From: Glaesserella sp041814905
Lineage (GTDB): Bacteria; Pseudomonadota; Gammaproteobacteria; Enterobacterales; Pasteurellaceae
NCBI RefSeq assembly: GCF_041814905.1
Contig: NZ_JBGXYA010000012.1
Coordinates: 1 to 13,739 of the forward strand
Direction: 5' to 3'
DNA length: 13,739 bases
Under the pieces are notes generated by a model that searched no databases, had not been told where the DNA came from, and worked only from the letters and a program-made list of their open reading frames with translations. Below, one piece after another: positions 7,301 to 13,739 of this stretch (its first letter is position 1; the number at the start of each line of letters is the position of its first letter). The translations under genes were made by a program, and so were the position numbers.

Positions 7301-7864
7301 TTATTGTTTACCGGCTTCAATCTGAATATTGATTTTCACATCTTTTGTCATTCCGACATCAACAAGATAATTTACCCCCCACAGCGTTCTGTCGATGGTG
7401 GTACTGAAATCGCCTCCGCAGACTTCTGTTTTCAGCATTGGGCTGTCATAACAGTTGAATTTATCCGCTTTCAACGTGACCGGATGGGTTTTACCTAAAA
7501 TAGTTAGCTCACCGGTTACGTCTGTCACTTTGCCACCGTCAAATTTGAAATTTTTGGAAACAAAACGAATCTGAGGGGATTTAGCTTCATCTAATAAATC
7601 CGCTGATTTTAAATGTTGCGTAAATTCAGCACTACTACTTTGCAAACTGCTAACCGGAATAACCAAGTCAACGCTACCGGTTTGCTTTTTCGGGTCAAAT
7701 TCGAGAGTGCCGTTTAATCCATAAAAACCACCGACATTGGAACTGGTTCCAAAATGGTCAATTTCAAAACGGGCATTGGTATGAAATGGATCAATCTTAT
7801 AGGTCGCGGCTGTTGCATTCGCTGCAAAACCGGCTAATACTGCGGTAAATAGCAATTTTTTCAT
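7301..7864 (-). CDS. YceI-family periplasmic protein
   Basis: A 187-residue secreted protein of the YceI lipocalin-like beta-barrel family, whose members bind isoprenoid or other amphipathic lipids. Residues 1-20 form a signal peptide: MKK, a hydrophobic stretch, then a cleavage region NATAA before TYKIDPFHTN. Typical YceI features are YKIDPFHTNARFEIDHFG (22-39), the HLKSADLLDEAKSPQIRF segment (84-101), and the GELTILGKTHPVTLKA repeat region (118-133). Cys138 and Cys149 could form a disulfide in the periplasm. Length is close to E. coli YceI (191). The start is supported by AAGGAG 5 bases upstream. It is a single-gene unit, convergent with the transporter and downstream of the nanA terminator. 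The ligand cannot be told from the sequence. Confidence 0.92.
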   Translation of the reverse strand: MKKLLFTAVLAGFAANATAATYKIDPFHTNARFEIDHFGTSSNVGGFYGLNGTLEFDPKKQTGSVDLVIPVSSLQSSSAEFTQHLKSADLLDEAKSPQIRFVSKNFKFDGGKVTDVTGELTILGKTHPVTLKADKFNCYDSPMLKTEVCGGDFSTTIDRTLWGVNYLVDVGMTKDVKINIQIEAGKQ

Positions 7865-7960
7865 AATAACTCCTTAAAAACGATGGTTGCTCAAACGAAT
7901 GATTTATAGAGTTTAACGTTTTTTTAACAGAAAAAAATCTATTTATCATGAAAAAATCTT

Positions 7961-7975
7961 TTTACTTAAAGTAAA
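7961..7975. repeat. Perfect 15-base palindrome upstream of yceI
   Basis: TTTACTTAAAGTAAA is a perfect dyad around a central A, about 97 bases upstream of the yceI start. It could be an operator for a dimeric regulator. A -10-like TATAAA (minus strand, 7903-7908) lies between it and the gene, with only a poor -35. In such AT-rich DNA a chance palindrome is not excluded. Confidence 0.3.
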
Positions 7976-8001
7976 TAATCGCAATAGATTTTGCGATAAC
8001 A

Positions 8002-8034
8002 TTTGCAAAAAATAGGGCGAAACTGACCGCTTGT
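8002..8034 (-). repeat. Single extended DNA uptake signal sequence
   Basis: On the minus strand ACAAGCGGT (8026-8034) is followed by C, A and then, at the same 16-base gap as the other copies, TTTGCAAA (8002-8009). It sits between the nanA terminator and the yceI upstream region. No mirror copy is present. Confidence 0.85.
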
Positions 8035-8041
8035 AAGCAAT

Positions 8042-8064
8042 AAAAAAGCAGCGAACAACGCTGC
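8042..8064 (-). terminator. Rho-independent terminator of the nan operon
   Basis: On the minus strand a 6-bp GC-rich stem GCAGCG/CGCTGC (8059-8064 with 8048-8053) with loop TTGTT is followed by six Ts (8047-8042). It begins 26 bases after the nanA stop codon. The flanking A and T runs make it roughly symmetric, so it might also work on the plus strand. Confidence 0.88.
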
Positions 8065-8089
8065 TTTTATGTATAAAATGAAAAATGTC

Positions 8090-8971
8090 TTAAGAAAGAT
8101 ATTTCGCTTTTAATTCTTTTACAACCGCTTTTTGTTGAGCATTCAACTCTTTCGTCATTGGTTCACGGCAGTAACCTGCTTGTACGCCTTCTTCTTCCAA
8201 TAAACCTTTGATAGTTTGATATAAACCGTTACCTAAAATACCTTCGATTAAATCGTTAGTCACATTTTGAATTTCAAGCGCTTCTTTGATTTTGCCTTGT
8301 TGTGCTAATTCAAAAATTTGACGTGCGCGGATACCGTTGACATTGAAGGTACTGCCGATTGCACCATCTACACCTAATACCGTTGCAGGTAACATCATCT
8401 CATCAAAACCTGCATAGATTAAGTGGTTCGGGAATGCTTTGCGTAAACGTTCTAACAGATAGAAATCGCCTGCGGTGAATTTCACACCAATGATTTTTTC
8501 ATTTTGGAACAGTTCTGCAAATTGTGAAACACCGATGTTTACCCCTGTTAAGAATGGGATAGAATAAACAATCATTTTGTTACCTGTTTCACGAATGATA
8601 GTTTCGTAGAAGTTTTTAATTTCTGCGAAGCTGAATTTGTAGTAGAACGGTGTTACTGCAGATAAGCTGTCATAGCCTAATTCTGTTGCATATTTACCAA
8701 GTTCTACCGCTTCTTTTAAGTTCACGCTACCCACTTGAGCGATTAATGCAATGTCATCTTTCGCTTCATCTTTTGCGATACGGAAGATCTCTTTTTTCTC
8801 TTCCGTTGAAAGCATAAAGTTTTCACCGGTTGAACCACCTACATACAAGCCATCAACTTTCATTTTGTCGATGTTGTAACGAACGATTTGGCGTAAACCT
8901 TTTTCGTTGATTGTGCCGTCTGCATTAAAAGAGACTAATAATGCACTGAAAATACCTTTTAAATTTTTCAT
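8090..8971 (-). CDS. nanA: N-acetylneuraminate lyase
   Basis: Class I aldolase that splits open-chain N-acetylneuraminate into N-acetylmannosamine and pyruvate, the first committed step of cytoplasmic sialic acid breakdown. The 293-residue length equals that of H. influenzae NanA. Diagnostic residues are in place: GGSTGE at 45-50 (Ser47, Thr48 for pyruvate carboxylate), Tyr136 in IVYSIPF, and the Schiff-base Lys164 in GVKFTAGDF. These separate it from dihydrodipicolinate synthase, the closest alternative. The start has AAGGA about 8 bases upstream. It is the last gene of the nanQ-siaR-nanA unit, 81 bases after siaR, and is followed by a strong terminator. A long hairpin occupies the gap before it. 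NanE and NanK, needed to turn ManNAc into GlcNAc-6-P, are not in this window. Confidence 0.97.
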   Translation of the reverse strand: MKNLKGIFSALLVSFNADGTINEKGLRQIVRYNIDKMKVDGLYVGGSTGENFMLSTEEKKEIFRIAKDEAKDDIALIAQVGSVNLKEAVELGKYATELGYDSLSAVTPFYYKFSFAEIKNFYETIIRETGNKMIVYSIPFLTGVNIGVSQFAELFQNEKIIGVKFTAGDFYLLERLRKAFPNHLIYAGFDEMMLPATVLGVDGAIGSTFNVNGIRARQIFELAQQGKIKEALEIQNVTNDLIEGILGNGLYQTIKGLLEEEGVQAGYCREPMTKELNAQQKAVVKELKAKYLS

Positions 8972-9009
8972 CTGTTTTTCCTTAAGAAAAGTAAGTCAAA
9001 GAAAGTAAA

Positions 9010-9045
9010 CACTATGATTTGCTAATTTTTTAGTCAATCATAGTG
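9010..9045 (-). repeat. Long near-perfect hairpin in the siaR-nanA gap
   Basis: CACTATGATT (9010-9019) and its exact reverse complement (9036-9045) flank an inner CTAA/TTAG stem (9022-9025 with 9030-9033) and a TTTT loop. Only one mismatch and one G-T pair interrupt a 16-bp dyad. In the minus-strand transcript it ends GUG followed by UUUACUUUC, a weak U-tract. It fills most of the 81-base gap between siaR and nanA. Possible roles are a partial terminator, an RNA processing or stability element, or an operator. Confidence 0.6.
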
Positions 9046-9052
9046 CTTGTTA

Positions 9053-9919
9053 TTATTTAATTCGTTGTTCCAAAATGACATTTAATGTTTTTTGTTTTTG
9101 TTGAATGGCTTTATCCGGATCGGCCTTTACCAACAAGGCGTAAATTAAATCAAGTACAAATAATTGGGTCATTTTGGTACCGATTGAATCACCTTGCATA
9201 TGTCCTTGTCGATTACCGTTAATAAGCACGTAATCCGCAGCATTCGTAATCGGAGAACGAAGATTATGCGTAATCGCAACGGTTGTCGCTTCATTTTCAC
9301 GGGCAATATGTAATGCTTTGGTGGTTTCTTCAGAATAGCCGGAATGGCTGATACCAATAACCATATCTCCTTTTTTAAGCAAAGCCGCCTGCATATACAT
9401 AAAGTGATTATTAGTTACTGCATCGGTTTGTAAGCCGATGCGCATCAGTTTATGTTTAGCATCCTCCGCCGTTACACCTGATGAACCCACACCAAACAGA
9501 AAAATTCGTTTCGCTTTGCGCAGTTCTCCGACAACTTTTTCAAGCTCGTGAAAATCAAGTAAATTAATGGTTTCGGTAATCACATTGCTTAACGTCGCCT
9601 GCAACTTAATTGCAATTTCACGCGGCGTATCGGTTTCAGCAACATCGGTATCCAATAGCACACTACTCTCTTTTTCTTGAGTGGCCAGTTCGATAGCAAG
9701 ATCCAATTTAAAATCCGTGTAACCTTTAAAACCTAAGGTTCGACAGAAACGGATAAAAGTCGCTTCGCCGACATCTAATTGGTGTGCGACTTCAGATAAC
9801 GAACATTGGCTTAACAGATCCGGCTGAGATAAAATTGCATTAGCAATTTTCTTCTCGGTTTTAGTTAGGCTGTTTTGTAATGCGCCTATCGTATCAAGGA
9901 TTTTTCCATGGGCAGACAT
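9053..9919 (-). CDS. siaR: RpiR-family sialic acid regulator (SiaR-like)
   Basis: A 288-residue transcription factor with the RpiR layout. An N-terminal helix-turn-helix domain spans about 1-77, with the recognition region LSEVAHQLDVGEATFIRFCR at 41-60. A sugar isomerase (SIS) domain spans about 120-260, with FGVGSSG (142-148) and SHSGYSEET (191-199) lining the sugar-phosphate site. In H. influenzae the equivalent SiaR, next to nanA, represses sialic acid catabolism and responds to glucosamine-6-phosphate together with CRP; the same role is inferred here from context. Translation looks coupled to nanQ: AGGAGG lies within the last codons of nanQ, whose TAA is 2 bases before this ATG. It probably binds its own operon promoter. 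NanR of E. coli is a different (GntR) family. Confidence 0.9.
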   Translation of the reverse strand: MSAHGKILDTIGALQNSLTKTEKKIANAILSQPDLLSQCSLSEVAHQLDVGEATFIRFCRTLGFKGYTDFKLDLAIELATQEKESSVLLDTDVAETDTPREIAIKLQATLSNVITETINLLDFHELEKVVGELRKAKRIFLFGVGSSGVTAEDAKHKLMRIGLQTDAVTNNHFMYMQAALLKKGDMVIGISHSGYSEETTKALHIARENEATTVAITHNLRSPITNAADYVLINGNRQGHMQGDSIGTKMTQLFVLDLIYALLVKADPDKAIQQKQKTLNVILEQRIK

Positions 9920-9921
9920 AC

Positions 9922-10392
9922 TTAGCCTCCTAGTAGCTCCACAGGCACTTTAACCACAAGCTTTTTAAGTAATTTATCAGAGTTCACGGAATTGCCAGGT
10001 TTGTGCGGTTCGTACGGAAGAAAAATAGCAAACATATTCGGGAAAAGCATTAACTCATTTTTATGTTCAATTGCCGGTGTAAGCTGGTAGTCATCTTCAT
10101 CACGATATTCATCATATTGTGAAAGATTAGGTTGACTTAATCCGTATTCAATCATCTCTTCACCTGAAATTAACAATTGAATATCAATAAACTTACGGTG
10201 TAATTCTGCTTTTTTCCCATCCGCCGGACTTGTTTCAAACTCCATGACATTCATTCTCACTCCATCTTCCAAATCTTGCCAACCTAACGGAAGATTAACG
10301 AGATCGAGAGTTTTTAATTTTGCACATAATCTGGCAAAAACCGGAGGTAGTGAGTTTGCGTAATCTTCGCGGGATAAATCACCTAATAACAT
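9922..10392 (-). CDS. nanQ: N-acetylneuraminate anomerase, YhcH/NanQ family
   Basis: Small cytosolic cupin-like metalloprotein of 156 residues (E. coli YhcH 154). The E. coli protein has been shown to be an anomerase that supplies open-form N-acetylneuraminate to NanA, which fits its place as first gene of this nan unit. Family segments are MLLGDL at the N-terminus, WQDLEDGVRMNVMEFET (38-54), ELHRKFIDIQLLISGEE (63-79) and LPYEPHKPG (125-133). His65 and His130 lie in the most conserved segments and are likely metal ligands, though I assign them by analogy. The start at 10392 has a G-rich ribosome site (AGGGGG) 5 bases upstream. Its last codons hold the siaR ribosome binding site. YjgK and YiaL are paralogues of the same fold, but the nan context favours NanQ. 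Confidence 0.92.
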   Translation of the reverse strand: MLLGDLSREDYANSLPPVFARLCAKLKTLDLVNLPLGWQDLEDGVRMNVMEFETSPADGKKAELHRKFIDIQLLISGEEMIEYGLSQPNLSQYDEYRDEDDYQLTPAIEHKNELMLFPNMFAIFLPYEPHKPGNSVNSDKLLKKLVVKVPVELLGG

Positions 10393-10479
10393 TAAAGCCC
10401 CCTAGAATGAAACCCATACATCTTGATATGAGTTATTTGCTCCATAAAAAATATTACTAAAAGAAGATATACTCCATAG

Positions 10480-10506
10480 ATTAAAGTTTTCTGCCGGGAA
10501 TAACAA
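10480..10506 (-). promoter_or_regulatory. Candidate promoter of the nanQ-siaR-nanA operon
   Basis: On the minus strand, -10 TTTAAT (10480-10485, five of six consensus bases) has a -35 TTGTTA (10501-10506, four of six) at a short 15-base spacing; a register of TAATCT with 17-base spacing is the alternative. Transcription would begin near 10473, giving a leader of about 80 bases to nanQ. A CRP-like site lies just upstream, consistent with an activator-dependent weak promoter. Confidence 0.45.
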
Positions 10507-10523
10507 GACATAAACAAAAAAAA

Positions 10524-10539
10524 TGAGAAGTAGATCAAA
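10524..10539. promoter_or_regulatory. CRP-like site upstream of the nan promoter
   Basis: TGAGA-N6-TCAAA departs from the CRP consensus TGTGA-N6-TCACA by one base in each half, and the flanking AAA and TTT also fit. Its centre is about 58 bases upstream of the proposed nan start site, close to the class I position. CRP controls sialic acid genes in H. influenzae, so the match is plausible; binding is inferred. Confidence 0.55.
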
Positions 10540-10558
10540 AATTTTTTCAAAAGAAGAC

Positions 10559-10583
10559 AAAAAAACCACTTTTAGCGTGGTTT
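10559..10583 (-). terminator. Rho-independent terminator after ppx
   Basis: On the minus strand AAAACCAC (10583-10576) pairs with GTGGTTTT (10568-10561) around a 7-base loop, and the T-run extends through 10559. It begins 20 bases past the ppx stop and separates ppx from the nan operon on the same strand. Confidence 0.75.
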
Positions 10584-10603
10584 TCAAGGTGTTTAAGTGG
10601 TTG

Positions 10604-12109
10604 TTAGATGATTTTTAATAAAAAATCTTGCTCCGAAAGTAACTTTTTTTCTTCATCTAAATCCGCTGAAATCAGTGGATTTTTTGCTAAAAAATCGGAG
10701 TCAAATTGAAGCGTCCACTCCAAATTCACAATAATCAAAGAAAGATTAGCCGGAATCGCCGTCGCCTGACGTGAACGATTAAGCAATACCGCTAGACGAA
10801 ATAAACGCAATAATGTTAATACATCACGATATTGAAAACGATTTATACCGCGAATATCGCTACGCTTGAATCCCTTTATATGATGACGCATTAACATTGC
10901 CAAGAGATTTTGCTGTTCAAAATCAAAGCCCGGTAAATCACGATTAGCAATAATATACGCAGAATGGCGCTGTACTCCCTTATGATTGATACAAATACCA
11001 ACCTCATGCAATAAACTCGCCCACTTTAGAATAGAACGCAATTCACCGATTTGCTGCCTATTTTTCCAAATTTTAACTTGGTCAAATAATTTTAGCGCGG
11101 TATCGCGCACACGATTGGCTTGTTGCTGGTCGATATTGAATTGCTCTGCCAACGCCTCCGCCGTACGTTGGCGAATATCACCGACTTGAAAGCTCTTTTC
11201 CCAACCGTACATCACACCTTCACGTAACGCCCCGTCGGAATAACGCATACTTTGGATATGGAAGGTATGAAATAACGCAAGTAAAATCGCCAATCCCGGC
11301 ACCAATATATCTGCACGCTCTTCAATTAATCCTTTAATATCCACTGCATTAAGCGAATTAAATTCCAAACATTTATCAATAATAATTCGCAAACGTTCTT
11401 CAGTAATTGCGCCGTCACGATAACCGTTAGCCATTAATACTTTGCTTACTGTTTTAATGGTACCGGAAGAACCCAATACATGTTGCCAGCCTAATTCACG
11501 ATATTCCCAAGCAAGATCTTCAATTTTTTCCATTGCTGCCTGATAAGCACTATCAAAATAAGTGCGGTTTAATTCGCCCTGTGGAAAATAGCGTTTGGCA
11601 AAACTTACACATCCCATGTGGCGACTTTGTGCGATAAGCGGTTTAAAACCATCACCAATAGTCATTTCCGTCGAACCGCCGCCGATATCGACCACAAACT
11701 TGCGCCCTTTCTCAGGTTGTGTATGGCTGACACCGGAATAAATTAAACGTGCTTCTTCCTGACCGGTAATAATTTGGATCGAATAAGGAAAAACTTTTTT
11801 AGCTTGCGTTAAAAAGTCCGCATTATTGACCGCACGACGTAACGTGTAAGTACCAACCACTTTGACATTATCAGGATCAAATCCTTTCAAACGTTTAGCG
11901 AATAATTCCAAACATGCCACACCTCGCTCAATGGCTTCTTGACTCAATACTCGATTTTCATCTAAGCCGTCAGCTAAACGCACACGACGCTTGATTCGGG
12001 AAAGTATTTGAATAGTTCCATTAACAATACGTGCCACAATCATATGAAAACTATTTGATCCTAAGTCAATCGCAGCAAATTCACGTGGTAAATGCGGGTC
12101 AGGTTGCAT
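10604..12109 (-). CDS. ppx: Exopolyphosphatase (Ppx/GppA family)
   Basis: Releases terminal phosphate from inorganic polyphosphate; family members may also hydrolyse pppGpp. The 501-residue protein has the ASKHA fold: EFAAIDLGSNSFHMIVAR at 10-27, GQEEARLIYSGV at 116-127 (catalytic-type Glu119) and DIGGGSTE at 141-148. An HD-like C-terminal part follows, with LLHEVGICINHKGVQRHSAY at 366-385. QPEKGRK (131-137) and the extended C-terminal domain match E. coli Ppx (513 residues) better than GppA. Start at 12109 with AAAGG upstream. In E. coli ppx follows ppk; here it stands alone, divergent from asnS and closed by its own terminator, so polyphosphate kinase, if present, is elsewhere. I see no persuasive promoter in the AT-rich spacer before it. 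Confidence 0.93.
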   Translation of the reverse strand: MQPDPHLPREFAAIDLGSNSFHMIVARIVNGTIQILSRIKRRVRLADGLDENRVLSQEAIERGVACLELFAKRLKGFDPDNVKVVGTYTLRRAVNNADFLTQAKKVFPYSIQIITGQEEARLIYSGVSHTQPEKGRKFVVDIGGGSTEMTIGDGFKPLIAQSRHMGCVSFAKRYFPQGELNRTYFDSAYQAAMEKIEDLAWEYRELGWQHVLGSSGTIKTVSKVLMANGYRDGAITEERLRIIIDKCLEFNSLNAVDIKGLIEERADILVPGLAILLALFHTFHIQSMRYSDGALREGVMYGWEKSFQVGDIRQRTAEALAEQFNIDQQQANRVRDTALKLFDQVKIWKNRQQIGELRSILKWASLLHEVGICINHKGVQRHSAYIIANRDLPGFDFEQQNLLAMLMRHHIKGFKRSDIRGINRFQYRDVLTLLRLFRLAVLLNRSRQATAIPANLSLIIVNLEWTLQFDSDFLAKNPLISADLDEEKKLLSEQDFLLKII

Positions 12110-12282
12110 ATAAAAACGCCTTTGATTTTTGTTGAAAATAAATTAAACGGCGAGAGTTTAACATTTTTTTTAATAAAAAGAATTTGCAGTCGATAATAAT
12201 TCCATAGTTTAAATTCCAATTATTTTAGTCGTTTCATCCTAAAAAAAACGATTCCTCCCTTATATTTACTACACTTTTCTAG

Positions 12283-12288
12283 TAGAAT
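12283..12288 (+). promoter_or_regulatory. Candidate -10 of the asnS promoter
   Basis: TAGAAT matches five of six -10 bases and lies 48 bases upstream of the asnS start. No good -35 is found at 16-18 bases (TTATAT at 12260-12265 at best). The 226-base divergent spacer with ppx is otherwise AT-rich with no other clear signal. Confidence 0.35.
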
Positions 12289-12335
12289 GCCGAACGTTTT
12301 TTCTAAGAAAAGCTATGATTAATTTGAGGTACATC

Positions 12336-13739
12336 ATGTCACAATTTCCAACAATTTCGGACATCCTATCTGGTAAAGTTGCCGTAGGCGAAGAAGTTTC
12401 TGTGCGTGGTTGGGTGCGCACCCGCCGCGACTCCAAAGCAGGTTTATCTTTTTTGGCCGTGTACGACGGTTCTTGTTTTGACCCAATCCAAGCGATCATT
12501 AATAACGATATTGCAAACTACGAAAATGAAGTATTACGTTTAACCGCAGGCTGTTCTGTGATTGTAACCGGTGTGATTGTTGAATCGCCAGCCGAAGGAC
12601 AAGCGGTCGAATTACAAGCAAAATCTGTTGAAGTCGTAGGTTGGGTTGAAGATCCTGATACTTATCCGATGGCAGCCAAACGCCACTCTATTGAATACTT
12701 ACGCGAAGTGGCTCACTTACGCCCGCGCACAAACTTAATCGGTGCCGTTGCCCGTGTACGCCACTGTTTAGCACAAGCTATTCATCGTTTCTTCCACGAA
12801 CAAGGTTTCTACTGGGTTGCAACCCCGTTAATTACCGCATCAGATACAGAAGGTGCAGGTGAAATGTTCCGTGTTTCGACCTTAGATTTAGAAAACTTAC
12901 CGCGTGGTGAAGACGGTAAAGTCGATTTCAGCCAGGATTTCTTCGGTCGTGAATCTTTCTTAACCGTATCCGGTCAATTAAACGGCGAAACCTATGCCTG
13001 TGCATTAAGCAAAGTCTATACGTTCGGTCCGACATTCCGTGCAGAAAACTCAAACACAACCCGTCACTTAGCCGAGTTCTGGATGGTTGAGCCTGAATTT
13101 GCGTTTGCAACCTTAGCGGATAATGCAAAACTGGCTGAAGATATGTTGAAATATGTGTTCCGTGCAGTACTTGAAGAACGTAAAGATGACTTAAAATTCT
13201 TTGAAAAACATGTTGATAACACGGTCATCAGCCGTTTAGAGAACTTTATTAATTCAGACTTCGCTCAAATTGACTATACCGATGCGATTGAAGTCTTGCT
13301 CAAATCAGGTAAAAACTTTGAATTCCCGGTTGAATGGGGTATTGACCTCTCTTCTGAACACGAACGTTTCCTTGCAGAGGAATATTTCAAATCTCCTGTC
13401 GTGGTGAAAAACTATCCGAAAGACATTAAAGCGTTCTATATGCGTTTAAATGATGACGGTAAAACCGTAGCGGCAATGGACGTATTGGCCCCGGGAATCG
13501 GTGAAATCATCGGTGGTTCACAACGTGAGGAGCGTTTGGACGTGTTAGACAAACGCATGGTAGAAATGGGCTTAAATCCTGAAGATTATTGGTGGTATCG
13601 TGATTTACGTCGTTACGGTACCGTGCCGCACTCAGGCTTTGGTTTAGGCTTTGAGCGTTTAATCGTCTATGTCACCGGTTTACAGAATATTCGTGAGGTC
13701 ATTCCATTCCCACGCGCACCGCGTAATGCGAATTTCTAA
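12336..13739 (+). CDS. asnS: Asparaginyl-tRNA synthetase
   Basis: Class IIb aminoacyl-tRNA synthetase that charges tRNA-Asn in the cytoplasm. The 467-residue protein is collinear with E. coli AsnS (466). An N-terminal OB-fold anticodon-binding domain spans about 15-105, with VRGWVRTRRDSKAGLSFLAV at 23-42. Class II motif 1 lies around RHSIEYLREVAHLRPRT (116-132), motif 2 around FRAENSNTTRHLAEFWM (234-250), and motif 3 GFGLGFERL at 434-442. The ATG at 12336 (MSQFPTISDIL) is chosen because TTGAGG sits 6 bases ahead; an in-frame ATG seven codons upstream gives a non-conserved extension. An intragenic uptake sequence encodes part of the OB domain. The TAA is the last codon of the window. Confidence 0.97.
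   Translation: MSQFPTISDILSGKVAVGEEVSVRGWVRTRRDSKAGLSFLAVYDGSCFDPIQAIINNDIANYENEVLRLTAGCSVIVTGVIVESPAEGQAVELQAKSVEVVGWVEDPDTYPMAAKRHSIEYLREVAHLRPRTNLIGAVARVRHCLAQAIHRFFHEQGFYWVATPLITASDTEGAGEMFRVSTLDLENLPRGEDGKVDFSQDFFGRESFLTVSGQLNGETYACALSKVYTFGPTFRAENSNTTRHLAEFWMVEPEFAFATLADNAKLAEDMLKYVFRAVLEERKDDLKFFEKHVDNTVISRLENFINSDFAQIDYTDAIEVLLKSGKNFEFPVEWGIDLSSEHERFLAEEYFKSPVVVKNYPKDIKAFYMRLNDDGKTVAAMDVLAPGIGEIIGGSQREERLDVLDKRMVEMGLNPEDYWWYRDLRRYGTVPHSGFGLGFERLIVYVTGLQNIREVIPFPRAPRNANF
12599..12608 (+). repeat. DNA uptake signal sequence inside asnS
   Basis: ACAAGCGGTC occurs within the asnS frame (coding Gly-Gln-Ala-Val at residues 88-91). Unlike the intergenic copies it has no TTTGCAAA core 16 bases downstream, as expected where protein coding constrains the flank. 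Confidence 0.75.

Noticed and set aside
10402..10587. A 61-codon open frame on the minus strand between ppx and nanQ
   Set aside because: It would start with TTG inside the ppx terminator, runs through the CRP-like site and promoter of the nan operon, and its protein resembles nothing I recognise.
11634..11642. Uptake sequence inside ppx (ATAAGCGGT)
   Set aside because: It has one mismatch to the nonamer and no extended flank; chance similarity within a coding region is likely.
12315..12335. Earlier ATG for asnS
   Set aside because: It adds seven non-conserved residues and has no ribosome site, whereas TTGAGG precedes the ATG at 12336.
1..13739. Novel mobile, defence or CRISPR system
   Set aside because: All eleven genes are recognisable housekeeping or accessory metabolic genes with intact frames; no direct-repeat arrays, transposase, integrase, tRNA or attachment-site duplications are seen.

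Overview
The window reads as an ordinary chromosomal segment of a Pasteurellaceae bacterium. Every coding sequence is intact and has a clear gammaproteobacterial counterpart. Five intergenic copies and one intragenic copy of the nonamer ACAAGCGGT, the uptake signal of the Actinobacillus pleuropneumoniae/Mannheimia branch (not the Haemophilus-type AAGTGCGGT), place it in that branch. DNA is AT-rich, especially between genes. I see no phage, insertion sequence, CRISPR array, tRNA or rRNA, and no undescribed defence or mobile system.

Layout from left to right: aceE (pyruvate dehydrogenase E1, minus strand) has its 3' end 33 bases from the left edge, so any aceF and lpd would lie outside the window. 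A 384-base divergent spacer separates it from a plus-strand purine group: purE, a cytoplasmic-type L-asparaginase gene starting on the base after the purE stop, a strong terminator, then purK. Next comes a 12-helix MFS transporter gene (plus), then convergently a periplasmic YceI-family gene (minus). A minus-strand sialic acid cluster follows, transcribed in the order nanQ (yhcH), siaR (RpiR type), nanA. Upstream of it, also on the minus strand, is ppx, divergent from asnS, which ends exactly at the right edge.

Functional threads: purE and purK carry out the two-step conversion of AIR to CAIR in purine synthesis, with a PurR operator match in front of purE. NanQ opens the sialic acid ring, NanA cleaves the open form into ManNAc and pyruvate, and SiaR probably senses a downstream sugar phosphate. 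A CRP-like site sits at about -58 of the proposed nan promoter. NanE, NanK and a sialic acid transporter are not in the window. aceE consumes pyruvate, one of the NanA products.

The most notable non-coding patterns are: (1) the uptake sequences, whose five intergenic copies all have a palindromic TTTGCAAA exactly 16 bases downstream, with two pairs arranged as perfect dyads around one shared core; (2) a terminator-like hairpin in the aceE leader; (3) a near-perfect 36-base hairpin in the siaR-nanA gap; and (4) the split purE-purK pair.
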